Below are positions 35,979 through 44,921 of a stretch of DNA of 64,000 nt, in pieces. Both the position numbers and the translations under genes were made by a program. The stretch lies in NCBI RefSeq assembly GCF_002553505.1, contig NZ_PDCP01000010.1:1-64000 (forward strand). The letters are read 5' to 3'. This stretch comes from Mycolicibacterium agri (GTDB lineage Bacteria; Actinomycetota; Actinomycetes; Mycobacteriales; Mycobacteriaceae). Below the pieces are notes generated by a model that worked only from the letters and a program-made list of their open reading frames with translations, searched no databases and was not told the DNA's origin. Position 1 is the first letter of the stretch. Each line of letters starts with the position of its first letter.

Positions 35979-36000
35979 TGCGGCTATACCGTCGGGTCCC

Positions 36001-37257
36001 GTGACTGAGACGACACCGACCGATGCCGTCGCGACCCCGCGCGCCTTGCTCAGCAAAGTGCCCGAGGTCACTGTGTGGTTCTGGGTCATCAAGATCCTGT
36101 GCACGACCGTTGGTGAGAGTTTCGCCGACTGGATCAACATGAGTTTGGGTGTCGGACTGACGGCGACCGCCCTGATCTTCACCGCAGTTCTCGTCGTAGT
36201 TCTCGCATGCCAGCTACGGCTGAGTCGCTATGTGCCGCTGGTGTATTGGCTTGCCGTCGTCGTGCTCAGCGTGACCGGCACGCTCTACACCGACATCCTC
36301 ACCGACGATCTGGGCGTTCCCCTCGCGCTGAGTACAAGCGTCTTCGCCATCGCCTTGTCAGTGGTCTTCGGGGTCTGGTACGCCCGGGAACGAACGCTGT
36401 CGATCCACAGCATCGTGACGCTGCCCAGAGAGTCGTTCTATTGGCTGGCTGTACTCGTCACGTTTGCCCTTGGCACCGCGGCCGGTGATTGGACGCTGCA
36501 GCTGACCGGCTGGGCGCCGGGCACGTCGGTGCTGCTGCCAGCGGGATTGATTGCCGCCGTCGTGATCGGCTGGCGGCTGGGCGCCAACCCGGTGCTGGCC
36601 TTCTGGCTGGCCTACATCCTCACCCGCCCACTGGGTGCCAACCTCGGCGATTGGCTCGCGTCCCCGACAACTGATCACGGCGTCGGCTTAGGCACAGCGG
36701 TCACGAGCGGGGTCTTCCTCACCGCGATCCTCGCCACGGTCATCTATCTCACAATCAGCCGCGTCGACGTCATGGAAGAACGCCAGAGCGAACGCATTTC
36801 GGCCGTAACGACCAATCCGACCCGCGAACGCATCATGCATGGCTATTACGTTGTGGTCGCGGTGGCCGCTGGGGCTCTACTCGTTATGGCCGCGGGCCAC
36901 CCCCACGCCATCACTGATAACGAGGAAGAGGCTGCGGCCGCGCCGGTGACCTCCACGCTGGCAGCGGGGCAAGCGCAGTCGCATTTCCCGCCGGCCGAAC
37001 TAACGAAGTTCCGCACCATCGCTCAAGACACGCTGTCGAAAGTGCAAGCCGGTGATCAGCCCGCGGCGACAACCCGGATCAAGGATCTCGAAACCGCCTG
37101 GGACGACGACGAAGCCACCCTGCGGCCGATGGACGAAACCGCGTGGCACGCACTCGACGCTCAAATCGACAGCGTTCTTCACGCGTTGCGCGCCAGTCAA
37201 CCCGACCCCTCGACGGAGATACAGACACTCACCGCGCTACTGAACACCCTCCGCTAA
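36001..37257 (+). CDS. COG4705-type polytopic membrane protein with extra C-terminal domain
   Basis: A 418-residue protein. Its N-terminal roughly 260 residues are eight or more membrane helices with an internal duplication: WFWVIKILCTTVGESFADWI in repeat 1 and WLAVLVTFALGTAAGDWTLQ in repeat 2. This is the mark of the COG4705 family of unknown function, and an FWLAYILTRPLGANLGDWL motif is also present. The C-terminal 150 residues add one membrane helix and a soluble helical segment (ELTKFRTIAQDTLSKVQAGD onward). That segment loosely resembles the helical end of the island lipoprotein at 43553. The GTG start fits the promoter arrangement described for site C. Substrate and function are unknown. 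Confidence 0.82.
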   Translation: MTETTPTDAVATPRALLSKVPEVTVWFWVIKILCTTVGESFADWINMSLGVGLTATALIFTAVLVVVLACQLRLSRYVPLVYWLAVVVLSVTGTLYTDILTDDLGVPLALSTSVFAIALSVVFGVWYARERTLSIHSIVTLPRESFYWLAVLVTFALGTAAGDWTLQLTGWAPGTSVLLPAGLIAAVVIGWRLGANPVLAFWLAYILTRPLGANLGDWLASPTTDHGVGLGTAVTSGVFLTAILATVIYLTISRVDVMEERQSERISAVTTNPTRERIMHGYYVVVAVAAGALLVMAAGHPHAITDNEEEAAAAPVTSTLAAGQAQSHFPPAELTKFRTIAQDTLSKVQAGDQPAATTRIKDLETAWDDDEATLRPMDETAWHALDAQIDSVLHALRASQPDPSTEIQTLTALLNTLR

Positions 37258-37517
37258 TACGACCGTGGACAACGACGCGAGTTCATCTACAAAGTGACCT
37301 GTCGTACGCGAAACGTGTTGGTTTCAAGGGCTTTCGACGACATCGCACCACCAACCTTGCTTGAGGCAGGATGTCGTGACCGAGACGGTTTCGTTCTCGC
37401 GCCGGTGTTGCGAACACCTGCACATTCAGAACCCATCCGCCTGTGGCGCCCCCGATGGCGGACACCTGCGCTTACACGTGCAGATCACAGAACCAGCTGT
37501 GTGACCACCTACGGCCT

Positions 37518-38294
37518 CTAGGGCCTCACGACGTCGTGGCGTCGACTGATACGGCCCCGCGCAACCAACTCCCCGGTTAGCGCAACACCGCATCCTTGGG
37601 CTAACAGAAGTCCGATGAGAACCAGAACCTGCACGGCGCCAGCCTGGGCAGCCGACCCGGTGGCCAACAACACACCCACGAAGGCGCCCGGCAGTGTGAC
37701 CAGCCCGGCGGTTCGGGCCTGATCCACATTGGGCAACAGGGCGTCAGCCGTGGCTCGGCCAATCACTAATCGGCGAGAATCACGCTCGGATAAACCCAGA
37801 CTGAGGGCCGCTTCAACCTCGCCGAGCCGCATCGTCAACGTGTCGAGGCCGCGCCGCGCGGCGACCGCGACCGCAGTCATGGTGCCGCCGAGGATGATGC
37901 CGACGGTCGGTATCAGCGCCGCGCCATTGACTGGAACCAAGCCTGTCAGCAGAAGCAACGGGATCACCGCCGTCAAGCCGGCCGCCAGCGGCACCGCCAA
38001 CCAAAATGATCCGCCGTCGGCTTGGCTGCGTCGCGCCGCCGTCACGGCGGCGACAACGAACATGACCGCCAACACCAACGCCGATGACCACAGCCGCATC
38101 ATCGCTGCCGCCAATACCGCCGATACCCCCGCCAACTGAGCAGCCGCACGCGCGGCAGCGACAGGCACCGTCCACACTTTCCCTAGCCCCGCCAGCCGAT
38201 AGATCACCGCCGCGGCAGCCGCCATCACCAGGCACACCACGATCAGCGTCGGCCCGAACACCGCGGCGGTCACCGAACCAGTGTCGCCCGCCAT
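37518..38294 (-). CDS. fetB: UPF0014 / FetB-like ABC permease
   Basis: A 258-residue membrane protein of the UPF0014 family (E. coli FetB), part of an iron-export or metal-resistance ABC system. Seven or so helices are visible, and the family motif appears as TAGLVTLPGAFVGVLLATGSA, with GIILGGTMTAVAVAARRGLD and RLVIGRATADALLPN. The usual ATPase partner FetA is not adjacent, and no ATPase in this stretch resembles it. It may borrow an ATPase or have lost its partner. No clear promoter was found. The 260 bp before the COG4705 gene's stop (37258-37517) hold nothing I recognise. Confidence 0.85.
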   Translation of the reverse strand: MAGDTGSVTAAVFGPTLIVVCLVMAAAAAVIYRLAGLGKVWTVPVAAARAAAQLAGVSAVLAAAMMRLWSSALVLAVMFVVAAVTAARRSQADGGSFWLAVPLAAGLTAVIPLLLLTGLVPVNGAALIPTVGIILGGTMTAVAVAARRGLDTLTMRLGEVEAALSLGLSERDSRRLVIGRATADALLPNVDQARTAGLVTLPGAFVGVLLATGSAAQAGAVQVLVLIGLLLAQGCGVALTGELVARGRISRRHDVVRP

Positions 38295-38470
38295 GGCGGC
38301 TGGTTTCCCTATAACCCCTGCCCAATCCGGACATTGCGGGACCTGGAGGTAGAGGCGTGGGAGCCCAGTCTGGGTGTTTTCCGCATAGACGCTGGTGTCG
38401 GTCTCGTGTGGCTCTCCTCAGCCGCGCATGAACGGTGAGGACTCAGCAGTAGCAGATGGCGCCGTTGATG

Positions 38471-38492
38471 TTCTTCAGCGATTCATCAGCGC
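38471..38492 (+). promoter_or_regulatory. TTCTTCAGCGA/TTCATCAGCGC direct repeat (site D)
   Basis: Two units with TCAGCG 11 bp apart lie 77 bp before the esterase start. It is the same motif type as at 34010, 35957 and 60472. The gap 38295-38568 has no gene. Confidence 0.5.
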
Positions 38493-38568
38493 GGGCCTGA
38501 CAGCATGGAGCTAGCTGCTAAGTGATAGCCCGGAGCCCGACAGTCTCAGTGCGGAAGGGGCGATCGAC

Positions 38569-39978
38569 ATGATGTCGTGGTGGGTGGATGCGGTCGAGCA
38601 TCTGCGTCATCAGATCGCGGACATGTCGTTGATGCATGGGTGGTTGCCACCGACGGTGCAGATCGCTGCGGCGATTCTGGTGGTGTGCGGTGTCGGGGTA
38701 CGAACGCCTGGTTGGCGGCTGCGCCGACTGCCGTGGGCGGTGGCTTTCGGCGTGGTGGCGGCGGCGTGGGTGCATTGGTTCATCGGTTCGTCCGGCGTGA
38801 TCGGCGAACCGGCGCCGGCGGCGCTGTGGGCGTGGCTCGCGTTGACGGCGGCGGCTGGTGGGGTGGTTGTGGTGGGCTGGCGCGGCGCACGGTGGCGGTG
38901 GCGTGCGACGGCCGTGCTGGCGGCATCGTCGTGTCTGCTCAGCGCTGCGTTGGTGCTCAATGCGTGGGTCGGTTATGTCCCCACGGTGTATTCGGCGTGG
39001 AATCAGCTGACTGCAGGGTCGCTGCCCGATCAGACCAACCGGACCGCCGTCACGGCGATGCAGCTCGCAGGTGTGATCCCTGCCCATGGTGTCGTCGTTC
39101 CGGTCAATATCAGTGCTGAAACGTCGAAGTTCCGTCATCGCGGTGAACTGGTGTATCTGCCGCCGGCGTGGTTTGCCAGTACGCCGCCTCCTCGGCTTCC
39201 GGTGGTGCTGATGGTCGGCGCGGAGATCAACACCCCCGCCGATTGGTTGCGGATCGGGGGTGCAGCGAGTACGGCTGATGCGTTCGCGGCCGCCCACGGC
39301 GGTAACGCGCCAGTGCTGATGTTCGTCGATTCCGGTGGCGGGTTCGGCATTGACACCGAATGTGTCAACGGCCCTCGCGGCAACGCCGCCGATCATCTGA
39401 CCAAGGACGTGCCGCCGTTCATGACGTCGAGTTTCGGCGTGAGCCAGGACGCCGCAAACTGGGGGGTCGCCGGCTTCTCCACCGGCGGAACCTGCGCGGT
39501 CGACCTGGCGGTGATGCATCCCGAGTTGTTCAGCGCGTTCGTCGACATCGCCGGGGACGCGGGCCCGAACGCGGGTACCAAGCAACAAACGATCGCCCGG
39601 TTGTTCGGCGGTAACGCTGCGGCGTGGGCGGCGTTCGATCCGGCCACAGTGATCACCCGCCACGGCCCCTACCATGGGGTGGCGGGCTGGTTCGCGGTCG
39701 CGCCGTCCGTTGACCGCGACGCCAACGCCGGCGGCCAAAATGCCGCCGCCGAATCACTGTGTGATTTGGGGGCTAGGCACGGCATCGACTGCGCGGTGGT
39801 GACCCAGCCCGGACGACACGACTGGGGCTTCGCGGCGTCGGCGTTCGCGGCGGCGCTGCCATGGTTGTCAGGGCAACTGGGCACTCCAGGGGTGCCGCGG
39901 ATTCCGTTGCCGCACCCTGACCGAACACCAGCCCACGAGCACGCCTCGGGTTCGACGGTTCACGCCGCCCAGAAGTAG
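38569..39978 (+). CDS. Membrane-anchored esterase-fold alpha/beta hydrolase
   Basis: A 469-residue protein with four N-terminal membrane helices (to about residue 135) and an extracytoplasmic hydrolase domain of the esterase D/antigen-85-like fold. The nucleophile elbow is GFSTGG (near residue 304), VLMFVDSGGGFGIDTECVNG matches the oxyanion region, and GRHDWGFAASA near 420 carries the catalytic His. Possible substrates are mycolate or other acyl esters of the envelope; this is inference from fold and context. The start ATG MMSWWVDAVEHLRHQ lies downstream of the 11-bp repeat at 38471-38492. Confidence 0.87.
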   Translation: MMSWWVDAVEHLRHQIADMSLMHGWLPPTVQIAAAILVVCGVGVRTPGWRLRRLPWAVAFGVVAAAWVHWFIGSSGVIGEPAPAALWAWLALTAAAGGVVVVGWRGARWRWRATAVLAASSCLLSAALVLNAWVGYVPTVYSAWNQLTAGSLPDQTNRTAVTAMQLAGVIPAHGVVVPVNISAETSKFRHRGELVYLPPAWFASTPPPRLPVVLMVGAEINTPADWLRIGGAASTADAFAAAHGGNAPVLMFVDSGGGFGIDTECVNGPRGNAADHLTKDVPPFMTSSFGVSQDAANWGVAGFSTGGTCAVDLAVMHPELFSAFVDIAGDAGPNAGTKQQTIARLFGGNAAAWAAFDPATVITRHGPYHGVAGWFAVAPSVDRDANAGGQNAAAESLCDLGARHGIDCAVVTQPGRHDWGFAASAFAAALPWLSGQLGTPGVPRIPLPHPDRTPAHEHASGSTVHAAQK

Positions 39979-40549
39979 CCACCGATCGCCAGGTTGTGGG
40001 CGCAATACTTCAGCGAGCGGTGGGCCGTTACGGCTCGGTGGCTTGGCCCCACCATGACGTATTGCATTGCGTCCTCGGTGTTCTCAGGGTGCGGTCGAGA
40101 GACATTGTTCAGTGCGGCGCGATCCGGCCGCATATCGCTGCGCAGGAGAAAGACGGTCCGCGAGGAGGCGTGACCTTGTTGGCGGCCGAGACGGCGCAAT
40201 CGTATTGCCTTCCAATGGAACTGGGACAGTGCTCGATACCGCGATAAACGTGCTGTACCCGCAAGGCGATATCGGGTGCAAGCGTGACGCGCCCGGCGGC
40301 TGCACACCGTCACCCCGCCGCGCTTGCCAAAACCGACCCGTCGCTGCTCGTGGTCAACTCTGATGACATGGCGATGTCGTCGGCCTTGGCGCAGCGGTGG
40401 CGACTGGCCGATGGTCGTACCTGACCACGCGTCGGCGGCGGCGAGCGAATCGCTGCGACCGCTCTCCTTCAATCGGCGTTATTCCAAAGTTGAGGGAGTA
40501 AAAGCAGATAACACGTCAACCATCACCGCCGCTGAGCGACAATATCCAC
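39979..40549. other. 571-bp stretch: no intact gene, possible remnant of a hydrolase
   Basis: No intact gene is supported. From 40320 to the TGA at 40422-40424 the plus strand reads LAKTDPSLLVVNSDDMAMSS and on to LADGRT. That resembles the segment around the catalytic Asp of an alpha/beta hydrolase, followed by a stop. It could be a decayed gene end. The rest shows no codon bias or RBS. A single TGTTCTCAGG half-site is at 40078-40087. Confidence 0.35.
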
Positions 40550-41287
40550 ATGGAGCAAATCGACCGCCGCACGATGTTGTGCGCCATCGCAGCCTGCGTA
40601 TTGGCCGCGATGAGCCGGGCGCCTGCGGCCCGGTGTTCCCCGGTCCGGTGGACGATTCCGGTGGGGCGGCTACCGGCACCGGCTGGTGCGCTGATCCAGT
40701 TGCCGGGCGATGGCAACCAGCTGGCGCTCACCGTCGATGACGGCGCCAGCGTGCCGGTAGTAGACGCATTCGCGCATTTCTGCCAAGACACCGGCACCCG
40801 GCTCACGTTTTTCGTCAACGGGGCCAACCCATCATGGTCGGTCAACGCACCAGCACTGCGACCGATGGTCGCCTCGGGTCAGGTGCAGATGGCCAACCAC
40901 ACGTGGTCCCATCCCTACCTCAACCGGATGAGCCTGGACGCGGTGGCCGACCAGATTCGGCGCAATGCTGACTTCTTGAGAGACATCTACGGGTCGGACG
41001 GCACTCCCTATTTCCGTCCGCCCTACGGCCTGCACAACGCCGACATCGACAGAGTCGCCGCCGACCAGGGCTACACCACCGTCACGATGTGGAGCGGCGA
41101 TGTAGGGGATTCCCGGCCCGAAAACGAAGCGAGTCTGATCGCCAACGCGGCCAAGTCATTTCAGCCCCAGCAGATCGTGCTCATCCACGCCAACCTGCCG
41201 ACCGTTACCCATTGCTACGCCCAACTGCTCGACCTCATCCACAGCCGCGGCCTGCAGACCGTCACCCTCAACGACGTGTTCAGCTAG
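40550..41287 (+). CDS. Exported polysaccharide deacetylase (NodB domain)
   Basis: A 245-residue carbohydrate esterase family 4 protein. The signal peptide or anchor (MLCAIAACVLAAMS) precedes a NodB domain with motif 1 TVDDG (metal and base Asp), motif 2 NHTWSHP (zinc His pair), motif 3 RPPYG and a late VLIHAN with the catalytic-site His. Such enzymes remove N-acetyl groups from peptidoglycan or other polysaccharides, and deacetylated peptidoglycan resists lysozyme. The start ATG at 40550 gives MEQIDRRTMLCAI; a Met nine codons on would also give a signal peptide. It precedes the second two-component system. Confidence 0.9.
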   Translation: MEQIDRRTMLCAIAACVLAAMSRAPAARCSPVRWTIPVGRLPAPAGALIQLPGDGNQLALTVDDGASVPVVDAFAHFCQDTGTRLTFFVNGANPSWSVNAPALRPMVASGQVQMANHTWSHPYLNRMSLDAVADQIRRNADFLRDIYGSDGTPYFRPPYGLHNADIDRVAADQGYTTVTMWSGDVGDSRPENEASLIANAAKSFQPQQIVLIHANLPTVTHCYAQLLDLIHSRGLQTVTLNDVFS

Positions 41288-41484
41288 AGCCGTCGCCGGG
41301 CCGGGCTATGTCAGGCGGTGTCTTGAGGGCAAGGCTGCCGGACCAGCGTTCGCTAACCGTCGGACCGTCACGGTCGCCTAGTTGAGACCCGTGACGGCGT
41401 GAACACGTCTGATTGAGAATCGGTCCGAAAGCTCATCGCCGAGGCCTGCAAATTTCAGCCGCATGACAGTCTTCGGCTGGGATC

Positions 41485-42174
41485 ATGGCACGCACGATGC
41501 GTCTATTGGTGGTTGAGGATGAGCAGCGGCTCGCGGCGGGGCTCCGCAAGGGGCTCGAGGCGGAGGGTTTCGCCGTGGATGTGGTGTACAACGGCATTGA
41601 TGGCATCTGGATGGCGCGTGAAAATCCGTTCGACGCAATCATTCTCGACGTTATGCTGCCTGGCGCGAACGGCTACCAGGTGTGTCGGACGCTGCGCAGC
41701 GAAGGCATTTGGACCCCGATCCTGATGCTGACTGCCAAGGACGGCGTCTGGGACGAGGTGGAGGGCCTGGACACCGGCGCCGACGACTACCTGGCCAAGC
41801 CGTTCTCGTATGCGGTTCTGCTCGCGCGGCTGCGGGCGCTGCGTCGCCGAGGGGCGCGTCCGCGGCCGACAATGCTTGAGGCCGGCGACATCCGCTTGGA
41901 TCCGGCCACACGGCGGGTGTGGCTTGGCGGCAAACAGGTCGACCTGACCCGGCGCGAGTTCGCGATCCTGGAGTACCTGATGCACCATGCCGACGAAGTG
42001 CTGTCGAAGCGCGACATTCTGGACCATGTCTGGGATTTCGACTTTGATGGCGACCCCAACATCGTCGAGGTGTACGTGCGCAGGTTGCGCACGAAACTGC
42101 CGCAGCTGGGCGACGGCGCGCTGATCGAAACCGTGCGGGGTGCCGGGTACCGGCTGGTCGCCGCGCGTGCTTAG
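41485..42174 (+). CDS. OmpR-family response regulator (second system)
   Basis: A 229-residue receiver plus winged-helix regulator. Acidic pocket MRLLVVEDEQ, phospho-Asp in IILDVMLPG, conserved Thr in LMLTAKDG and Lys in LAKPFSYAV. The effector domain contains LTRREFAILEYLMHHADEV and NIVEVYVRRLRTKL. It overlaps the kinase start by 8 bp, so the pair is a true operon. The 11-bp repeats TTCAGGTTGCT/GTCAGGT before the lipoprotein genes (43510, 49822) are its most likely targets by proximity. Confidence 0.94.
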   Translation: MARTMRLLVVEDEQRLAAGLRKGLEAEGFAVDVVYNGIDGIWMARENPFDAIILDVMLPGANGYQVCRTLRSEGIWTPILMLTAKDGVWDEVEGLDTGADDYLAKPFSYAVLLARLRALRRRGARPRPTMLEAGDIRLDPATRRVWLGGKQVDLTRREFAILEYLMHHADEVLSKRDILDHVWDFDFDGDPNIVEVYVRRLRTKLPQLGDGALIETVRGAGYRLVAARA

Positions 42175-43504
42175 GCACCTCGCCACGCTGCGGGTGGTCA
42201 CGACGGGGGTGGCCACGATCATCGTCGCTATCGCCCTCACGGTTGGAGCGACAGGGCTGATCGCCGCGGCGCGGTCGACGATGGTCAAGGAGGTGACGGA
42301 GTCGGCTCAAAAACAGGCCGCCGAGGTTGTGGGTCAACTCGAGTCCCGGCGGCCACCCATCCTCGAGGTCGCCGGCAGCGACGAGCAGCTGGTTCAGGTG
42401 CTCACCCCAGCGGGGGCGGTGGTGGCATCCAGCCCGAATATCGCAGGCGAGCCGGCCGTGGGGCGGTTGGCGCCAGGCCAATCCGCTTGGGTGATCACCC
42501 CGCTGGACAACGACCCGTTCGTCGCGGTCGCCGAGAGTGCGCAGACCGCTGACGGTCAGCGGATCGTCGTGGTGGCGCGGGCGCTTGTCGACGTGCTCGA
42601 CACCGCCACGGTGCTCACCCGGTTGTTGATCATCGGGGTGCCGGTGATGGTGGCGCTGGTCGGGCTCACCACCTGGTTTGCGGTCGGACGTGCGCTGGCG
42701 CCTGTGGAGGCGATCCGGCGTGAGGTGGACGAAATCTCGGCCGCGCAGCTGCACCGGCGGGTACCGCAACCGAAGGCTGACGACGAGATCGGCCGACTGG
42801 CCGCAACGATGAACCGCATGCTGGAGAGGTTGGAAAATGCGCGAAACAGCCAGCGCCGCTTTGTATCCGACGCATCGCATGAGCTGCGCTCGCCGATCAC
42901 CACCATCCGGCAGCACGCCGAGGTCGCGCTCGCGCATCCGGACCGGATGACCGCCGCCGAGCTCGGCGATGTGGTGCTGGCCGAGCAACAGCGGATGCAG
43001 CGCCTTGTCGAGGACCTGCTGCTGCTGGCCCGCGCCGACGAGCATGTTCCCCTGTCACGTGAAGCGGTCGACCTCGACGACCTGGCCTTCGAGGAGGCGC
43101 GTCGGCTGCGCTCCACCACGTCGAAGCGGGTGGACACGTCAGGGGTGGGCGCGGCGCGGGTTCAGGGCGATGCCGGCGCGTTGCGGCGCGTGTTCCGCAA
43201 CCTCGGCGAGAACGCCGCCAGGCACGCGGCAAGTCGCATCGACATCACGCTGGCCAAGCGCGGCGGCGACGTGGTGCTGACGGTCGACGACGACGGGCCG
43301 GGCATCCCCGAATCCGCACGCGACCGGGTGCTGCAACGCTTCGTCCGCCTCGACGAGGCACGTTCGCGCGACGACGGCGGCAGCGGTCTCGGGCTGTCGA
43401 TCGTCGACGAAGTGATCAGGGCGCACGGCGGCTCGCTCTCGATCGGCGCGTCGCCGCTCGGCGGTGCCCGCATTCAGGTGGTGATGCCGGCCGGCGAGGG
43501 CTGA
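42167..43504 (+). CDS. Sensor histidine kinase (second system)
   Basis: A 445-residue kinase. TM1 is IIVAIALTVGATGLIAAA, and a periplasmic domain of about 110 residues follows. TM2 (LLIIGVPVMVALVGLTTW) and HAMP come next, with the H-box FVSDASHELRSPITTI, N-box NLGENAARHA, and G boxes DDGPGIPE and GGSGLGLSIVDEV. The GTG at 42167 overlaps the regulator stop (42174) and gives VLRHLATLR, a good cytoplasmic n-tail. Immediately downstream (9 bp) begins the 11-bp operator and lipoprotein 1, so the kinase may sense the same envelope stress that this lipoprotein answers. Confidence 0.93.
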   Translation: MLRHLATLRVVTTGVATIIVAIALTVGATGLIAAARSTMVKEVTESAQKQAAEVVGQLESRRPPILEVAGSDEQLVQVLTPAGAVVASSPNIAGEPAVGRLAPGQSAWVITPLDNDPFVAVAESAQTADGQRIVVVARALVDVLDTATVLTRLLIIGVPVMVALVGLTTWFAVGRALAPVEAIRREVDEISAAQLHRRVPQPKADDEIGRLAATMNRMLERLENARNSQRRFVSDASHELRSPITTIRQHAEVALAHPDRMTAAELGDVVLAEQQRMQRLVEDLLLLARADEHVPLSREAVDLDDLAFEEARRLRSTTSKRVDTSGVGAARVQGDAGALRRVFRNLGENAARHAASRIDITLAKRGGDVVLTVDDDGPGIPESARDRVLQRFVRLDEARSRDDGGSGLGLSIVDEVIRAHGGSLSIGASPLGGARIQVVMPAGEG

Positions 43505-43509
43505 GGAGC

Positions 43510-43540
43510 GTTCAGGTTGCTGTCAGGTGCTATTAGGCAG
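43510..43540 (+). promoter_or_regulatory. TTCAGGTTGCTGTCAGGT operator and -10 before lipoprotein 1
   Basis: TCAGG occurs at 43512 and 43523, 11 bp apart, and a weaker TTAGG follows in TATTAGGCAG. TATTAG (43531-43536) can serve as the -10, which would place the transcript start within a few bases of the GTG/ATG. The 19-bp string 43510-43528 recurs exactly at 49822-49840. Confidence 0.6.
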
Positions 43541-43552
43541 CCTGTGAACAGT

Positions 43553-44917
43553 ATGTATGCCGATGCCGGTCGCCGGCTCGCCACGCTCTCGGTCTGTGTG
43601 CCGCTCGTCGCCACACTCGGTGTCGCGTGCGGCGGCAGCTCGGAGCCGACGATGGCGGAGTGCATCAAGATCGTCACCGAATCCGGCGAAAAATCCGATC
43701 AATGCCTGCCGGTGGCGCCGGATAGTGAACGCATCGACCTCGTCACGCCGAAGTTCAGCCACTCGACCCCAATCACGAACCCGCTACATCCGACCAGCCG
43801 TGTCGAGCAGATCATCTATGGCGGGCACGTGGACAACAAGCCGTTCCGCACCGAGGTGACCCTACTGCCGGAGACCAAGCCGACGCCGTATCGCGGCGCG
43901 ACGGTCGACACGGCGATCATCCAGTACGTCGCGTACCTCAACGGCCGGATCCAAGAGGTGGCCATCGACCGCTACGCACAGGCCGACGACGGCTCGGTGT
44001 GGTACTTCAGTGAGGACTACTCCGCTTACGAAGACGGGAAGGTCACCGACACTGAAGGGACCTGGGTCGTCGACGACAAGGTCCCCGCGGCGATGATCAT
44101 GCCGGCCCATCCACAGGTGGGTGACGTGTACCGACCGGAGAATGTGCCGGAGGTCGTATTCGAAGAGGTGCGCGTCGACAAGGTCGATATGAGCGTGCCT
44201 GGGCCGAGCGGAAACATCAGCGGAGCAATGGAAGTCGATGAGCTGCACATGGACGGTACGCGGGAGGGCAAGATCTTCGCTCCCGGATATGGCGAGTTCT
44301 CCACCGGGGGCCCGGGAGGTGATCTCGAGGCGGTGTCGCTGGCGTCGCCGACAGACAAGAGGGCCGATCCGGCCCCCGCCGAGTTCGGCGCCCTGACCGC
44401 CGCGGCCCGCGCAGTCGTGCAGGCGGTCGCCGGTTCCGATGCCGAACGCGCGAAGCAAGCCGCAACGACGCTGGATCAGGCGTGGACGGCGGCCCTCGCC
44501 AAAGGCATTCCGCCGCAGATGGTCTCGGCGATGAAGAGGGACATGGGCGAGTTCACGTCCGCGATCGACGTCCGGGACTGGAAAGCGGCGCAGTCGGCCG
44601 CCCTGCGTGTCGCCCAGAACGAGCTCGATCTGCGGCTGCTGTATCAGCGGGTGGTCGATGTCGATCTGGCCCGCATGACGATGTGGGCAAACCAGCTTCC
44701 AATCGATGTGGCGGCCGACGACTCGGGAGCGGTGGTGGCGGATGTGGCGGCGTTGGAACGTATTTGGGAGCGCTCTCGACACGGCGTCCAATCGCCCGGG
44801 CCGGTGGACACTGCGCTGCAGGAGCTCAGGCGGGCCGCCGAGGGCGAAGACCTGCGGGCGGTCGACCGCGCTGCGGGCACGCTGTCCCAAGCCGTCACGG
44901 GTCTGCATGCCCGCTGA
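43553..44917 (+). CDS. Lipoprotein 1 with YAQ..G.VWYF domain and helical tail
   Basis: A predicted lipoprotein of about 454 residues. Signal MYADAGRRLATLSVCVPLVATLGVAC ends in the lipobox GVAC; a GTG three codons upstream is an alternative start. The N-terminal 250 residues contain RYAQADDGSVWYFSEDYSAY, then PAHPQVGDVYRPE, which aligns by eye with the two shorter lipoproteins at 48943 and 57800. A separate helical domain (about 285-454) begins ALTAAARAVVQAVAGSDAER and recalls metal- or heme-sensing helical bundles, but I cannot name it. It follows the second kinase closely and faces the permease tail to tail, with 4 bp between. Confidence 0.85.
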   Translation: MYADAGRRLATLSVCVPLVATLGVACGGSSEPTMAECIKIVTESGEKSDQCLPVAPDSERIDLVTPKFSHSTPITNPLHPTSRVEQIIYGGHVDNKPFRTEVTLLPETKPTPYRGATVDTAIIQYVAYLNGRIQEVAIDRYAQADDGSVWYFSEDYSAYEDGKVTDTEGTWVVDDKVPAAMIMPAHPQVGDVYRPENVPEVVFEEVRVDKVDMSVPGPSGNISGAMEVDELHMDGTREGKIFAPGYGEFSTGGPGGDLEAVSLASPTDKRADPAPAEFGALTAAARAVVQAVAGSDAERAKQAATTLDQAWTAALAKGIPPQMVSAMKRDMGEFTSAIDVRDWKAAQSAALRVAQNELDLRLLYQRVVDVDLARMTMWANQLPIDVAADDSGAVVADVAALERIWERSRHGVQSPGPVDTALQELRRAAEGEDLRAVDRAAGTLSQAVTGLHAR

Positions 44918-44921
44918 CGCC

